This document shows, piece after piece, positions 60,301 to 64,000 of a stretch of DNA of 64,000 nucleotides; position 1 is the first letter of the stretch, and the number at the start of each line of letters is the position of its first letter. The stretch comes from Limnanthes douglasii subsp. nivea (lineage: Eukaryota > Streptophyta > Magnoliopsida > Brassicales > Limnanthaceae). The stretch spans positions 232,963,770 to 233,027,769 of the forward strand of contig JAUPFV010000005.1 in the NCBI GenBank assembly GCA_036936605.1, in the 5' to 3' direction. Both the position numbers and the translations under genes were made by a program. The notes under the pieces were generated by a model. The model searched no databases. It was not told the origin of the DNA and was given only the letters and a program-made list of their open reading frames with translations.

Positions 60301-63300
60301 GATTAATAAAGTAAATAGAAGAACAAGAAAATAAATGGCATGTAAGTTTGATATTTCGTATATTAAGGAAGAATTAAACGTCGTAGGGGTTTTATTAGTT
60401 TAAGTATGGTTCAAATGAATCGAACCTAATAAATATTATAATAAAGTACGTTTATTTGTTTTGTTACCAAATAGTTTTTAAATTATACATTTTTTTTTGC
60501 TTTTGGGTCTCATGTGAGTTCATTGTAGATAAGTTTATTGACTGTTTTGAAAAACCATTAATGATCTCATTGTTCTTTTAACTTTGAACACCCGTTAGTG
60601 ATATCATTATTCTTTTAATCTTGAAAGAATATGTTGAAGATAGTATATATGCTAAATTATTAAAGTTTGGAGAATGTTAATAGCCTTAGAGAAAACATGA
60701 TAATAATTTTATTTTCAATTTTTTTAAAATTTAAGTTTGTGTAACTTGCCCATTAATGAGTATTTATTAACTTATATAATCTTAATGATTCATATTTATG
60801 GGATTTTAGAATCGAGTGTCTGAGTTATGGTGTGCGAGAATCATAAATTTATTGGACTCATAAAACCTAATAATTTAATTATTAGTCCAAAAGATTCTCA
60901 CAATATCAAATTTGTCAACTTAGTAACTATGTTACTTACGCCCATGATATTATCATATTATTACTTAGTAGTTCAAATTTAATTTCTTATATATGATTAT
61001 TTTTATTCGACAAATTATTTATAATAGCCAGGATATATTGAATTAAAATTCAAAAATATATTCAAAATATGAATTTTGTACAATCTCTTGCTTAGATAAT
61101 GGTATATATTAAAAAATGATGCATCAATTGATGAGTTTTGAAAAAATACTATTGTATTAAAATATAAGTTATAAAATTCGTTATAACTTTACAGAATAAT
61201 GTACAAATGACTAAAAAATTTATTTTTCTTAACATCATGATACAATAGCTCCTCACAACAATCACGATGTCTACCATCATCAAAACGAACTTAGACATCC
61301 CATAACAAGGAACGTGAAAATTGCAGGACCTTGTAACTATAACATGTCTAACAAAACTGGTCCGTTTATTTGAATTCATATCACTAAAATGAATTTTGTG
61401 TAAGAGATATTAAAGGAAAACTAAATATGGATTTATTTGACTAAATTTTACAAGTCACGAAATCAAAATAATACAAATTAAAATTAAACAGTGACAATAA
61501 ATATAAACAAAATTTTATTGAAACATAATATAGACTAACAACACCTACACGAATATTGTGTTTGTGAGATACTTTACATATTAAAAACTTAGTAAGTGAT
61601 GATATAAACAAAGATATAAGTCGTTATGTTCTATGACGATCTGAAAATTATTTTTGCTTTATCCTAATTTTATTTGTTGTAACGAACTAAATACCTTCAC
61701 CATTAAATGTTAATGAATATTTTACAAACTCTAGTTTCATAAAATATGTAGCTCCAAATCACTCAAATTATTTTAAATATTTTTATCAAATTATTTTAAA
61801 TATTTTTATCATATTATATATTAATGAATTGTTTTTATATCAACATGCAACACAATGCTACCTTTGTTACTATAATATAATGACACATCTTTAAAACACT
61901 TATATATATATATAATTCATGTTACGAATGTCATACTCTATCCTGAACAAACTCAAACATACACAATTATTTTAATTATCACCACGTATGGAATAATCTC
62001 AATCTCATGGATTTCCAAATCAAGCTTCGACTATTGAGTAAGATTTTTTTTTTTATCATTTTCACATAAATGCATCCATAGGATTTTTTTATTTTACAAC
62101 ATGTTCATAATATATGTCTTTTATGACAAGCCATACTACCTCGAGCGTGATCAGGATAAATTTTAATTCATAACACATTAGATGAATTGTAAAATTCTTA
62201 TTAAATTGCTTCAGTATAAGTTTCTTAATAACATGCATTAGGATCTTATCTCCTATAACAAGGAATGTATATTTGCGAAATGACTATATAATTGATTATG
62301 TTCTTGCTTAATATTAAAAATAGATTAATTAGATTAAAAAATTATTGACCTTAACTAAATGTTATATAGGATTATTACAAAAGTTATAATATTTATTTGG
62401 GTTATTTAATGTTTGTATTTTATCATTTAAAAAAGATAAAGTCTTCAAATTTTACTATGTATCATTTCCTCTGAGGGCCACTGTTTAGAAAAACATACTT
62501 TTAATATAAATTTAATGAAGCTTAAAATTGAAGTGTGCAATTTTTACCATGATTATTCTAAAACTTTATTCTCTTAACTAAGAAATATGATTACTTAAAA
62601 TTTAATATTTTCACCTTGAATGAAACCTAGTTAATATAAAACGTATGATATGTTTACCATTAAAGTCATGCTTAATTCTAGTTATTTATTTGTAATAAAC
62701 TTGACAATTTTCGTGAGATAATAAATATTTTTAAAAATGAAATTTTCTTCCATTAATTTTCACGTTTATTACATAAATCCATGTTTAAGAGTTAGAACTT
62801 TATGTGATTATATAGATTTAAAATTGATTTCTCCTCTTACATCATAATAGTCTTTATGTATTTTTATTAAGACTCTTTATGACATTAGAAAAACTTAAAT
62901 TGAAATCCTAAGTTAGACACCAATAATTTTAATGTTCTTATAGAACTCTTTGTGACATTAGAATATATTCATCTTACTTATGTTACGTCAAAATTCATAA
63001 CGGTGGAGTTAGTTCATTCCAAAGCAATCAGCTCCTAATTTTTTCTACGAATCTATATCTATTTAGACTTGTCAAAGATACACTTGACCAAAAATTTAAG
63101 CGGTTAGAGATATAACATTTAGTATCCTCATATATATATATATATATATATCATATATTTATTGTAACATGACCTATATATAAAAGTCAAAATTCAGTCA
63201 ATAAACATAATATATTATTTATTTTTTATTTTACTTTTTTATTTTCTCCAATCTTCTATAATGTTTATTTCCATCACTATTCTTAAATACATATAGATTT
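60301..63300. other. AT-rich DNA without recognised gene
   Basis: I found no coding domain on either strand. Only AT-rich short ORFs and a TA microsatellite (about 63128-63152) are present. Confidence 0.35.
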
Positions 63301-63329
63301 TTCACTATGATCAGCTTCTACTTCGACCA

Positions 63330-64000
63330 AGCCCGATGATCCAAATTTTTGGATATCAATTGGCATTGTTTGTGAAAACTACGAGAATTTTATTTCCATA
63401 AAGATCTGAAATCACAAAAATCCAGTGTCAAACGTTATATAAAACGTTAATCTGTCAACAAATGATGAGGTACATATAGAGCACTTATCAGATGAGTCAC
63501 CAAATACCTATGTGGATGAAAAGTGGACGACTATAAAAGTGTTAAACAAATATGTAACTAAGATCGAGCTTGTGGTCCAGCTATTAAGGGAATAATAGGT
63601 TAGAACGTCTCTGTTATAAAAACAATTGTTATTGTATGTTTGAAAAGCCAAACAAGATACCCATAAAATTAATATAATGGATGACACTAGTGAATATGGT
63701 GTCACCCACAAAGTAAGGAGAGATGAACTAGAATAAAAATGAAGAAGGTAGAATAAACCCTTTAAAAAGTCATCCATTGAGCATTCCAAAACAATTAGCG
63801 GCTATCGACCGTTTAGATCTAACGAGAATAATATATATGCAATCAAAATACCAAGGAAACAAGAACTCGAGAATAATATTCTTCTAAGAAAAACATTAAA
63901 GATTATAACAAAAAATCGTAACCTCAAGCAGATGAACAATCCCTGGAAACTCTAGGAATATCCTCCCTTATGGTATAATTATATTCTAATAGTTATCTGA
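63330..64000 (+). other. Possible gypsy leader and gag start running off the window
   Basis: TTGGCATTGTTTGTGAAAAC (63360-63379) resembles the TTGGCGCCGTCTGTGGGAAC leader that follows the 5' LTR of many plant gypsy elements. The sequence after it has broken + strand frames. The rest of the element would lie beyond the window. Confidence 0.35.

Overview
This is nuclear DNA from a flowering plant, most likely a eudicot. The evidence is strong AT bias, spliced plant genes, and dense decayed Ty1/copia, Ty3/gypsy and LINE retroelements plus a Mutator-like DNA transposon. I cannot name the species.

Only two host genes are supported, both on the + strand and about 300 bp apart: an intact single-exon P-class pentatricopeptide-repeat (PPR) gene (13908-15935) and an intact four-exon GT14 glucuronosyltransferase gene (16232-19252). 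They match the Arabidopsis neighbours At5g39980 (PPR) and At5g39990 (GlcAT14A), so this looks like a conserved two-gene island surrounded by transposon debris. A tRNA-derived SINE with a clean 26-A tail lies about 200 bp upstream of the PPR start codon.

Layout: 0.9-1.9 kb, gypsy reverse-transcriptase relic (-). 6.9-10.3 kb, L1-type LINE relic (-). 10.4-12.4 kb, an unclassified 2-kb repeat, found again at 22.65-24.6 kb. 13.5 kb, SINE. 13.9-19.3 kb, the two host genes. 21.3-28 kb, a copia relic split by LINE and repeat sequence. 30-33.3 kb, a second copia relic. 33.4-34.4 kb, gypsy relic (-). 37.16-37.51 kb, a small MULE-type MITE. 40.45-54.01 kb, a complete Mutator-like element. 55.4-58.8 kb, a third copia relic. 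59.3-59.7 kb, a foldback element. The last few kb are AT-rich with a possible gypsy leader at the edge.

The most interesting object is the 13.56-kb Mutator-like element (40449-54008). A perfect 9-bp target-site duplication bounds it and its ends match weakly. It carries a MURA-type transposase (-), now broken; a ten-exon DUF1985/Ulp1-like gene (+) that is open except for one nonsense codon but lacks two of the three protease catalytic residues; and a small intact acidic protein gene with its own TATA box. Its introns and spacers are filled with a short degenerate motif (consensus near ATCTAKCAATG, plus AATCGCAATG and ATCTATCAGAC forms). The motif always points the same way and I did not see it in the exons. 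This layout recalls the Arabidopsis VANDAL elements, whose VANC anti-silencing proteins recognise short motifs built up in the element's own non-coding DNA. The motif here is different, so it may mark an undescribed lineage of such a system.
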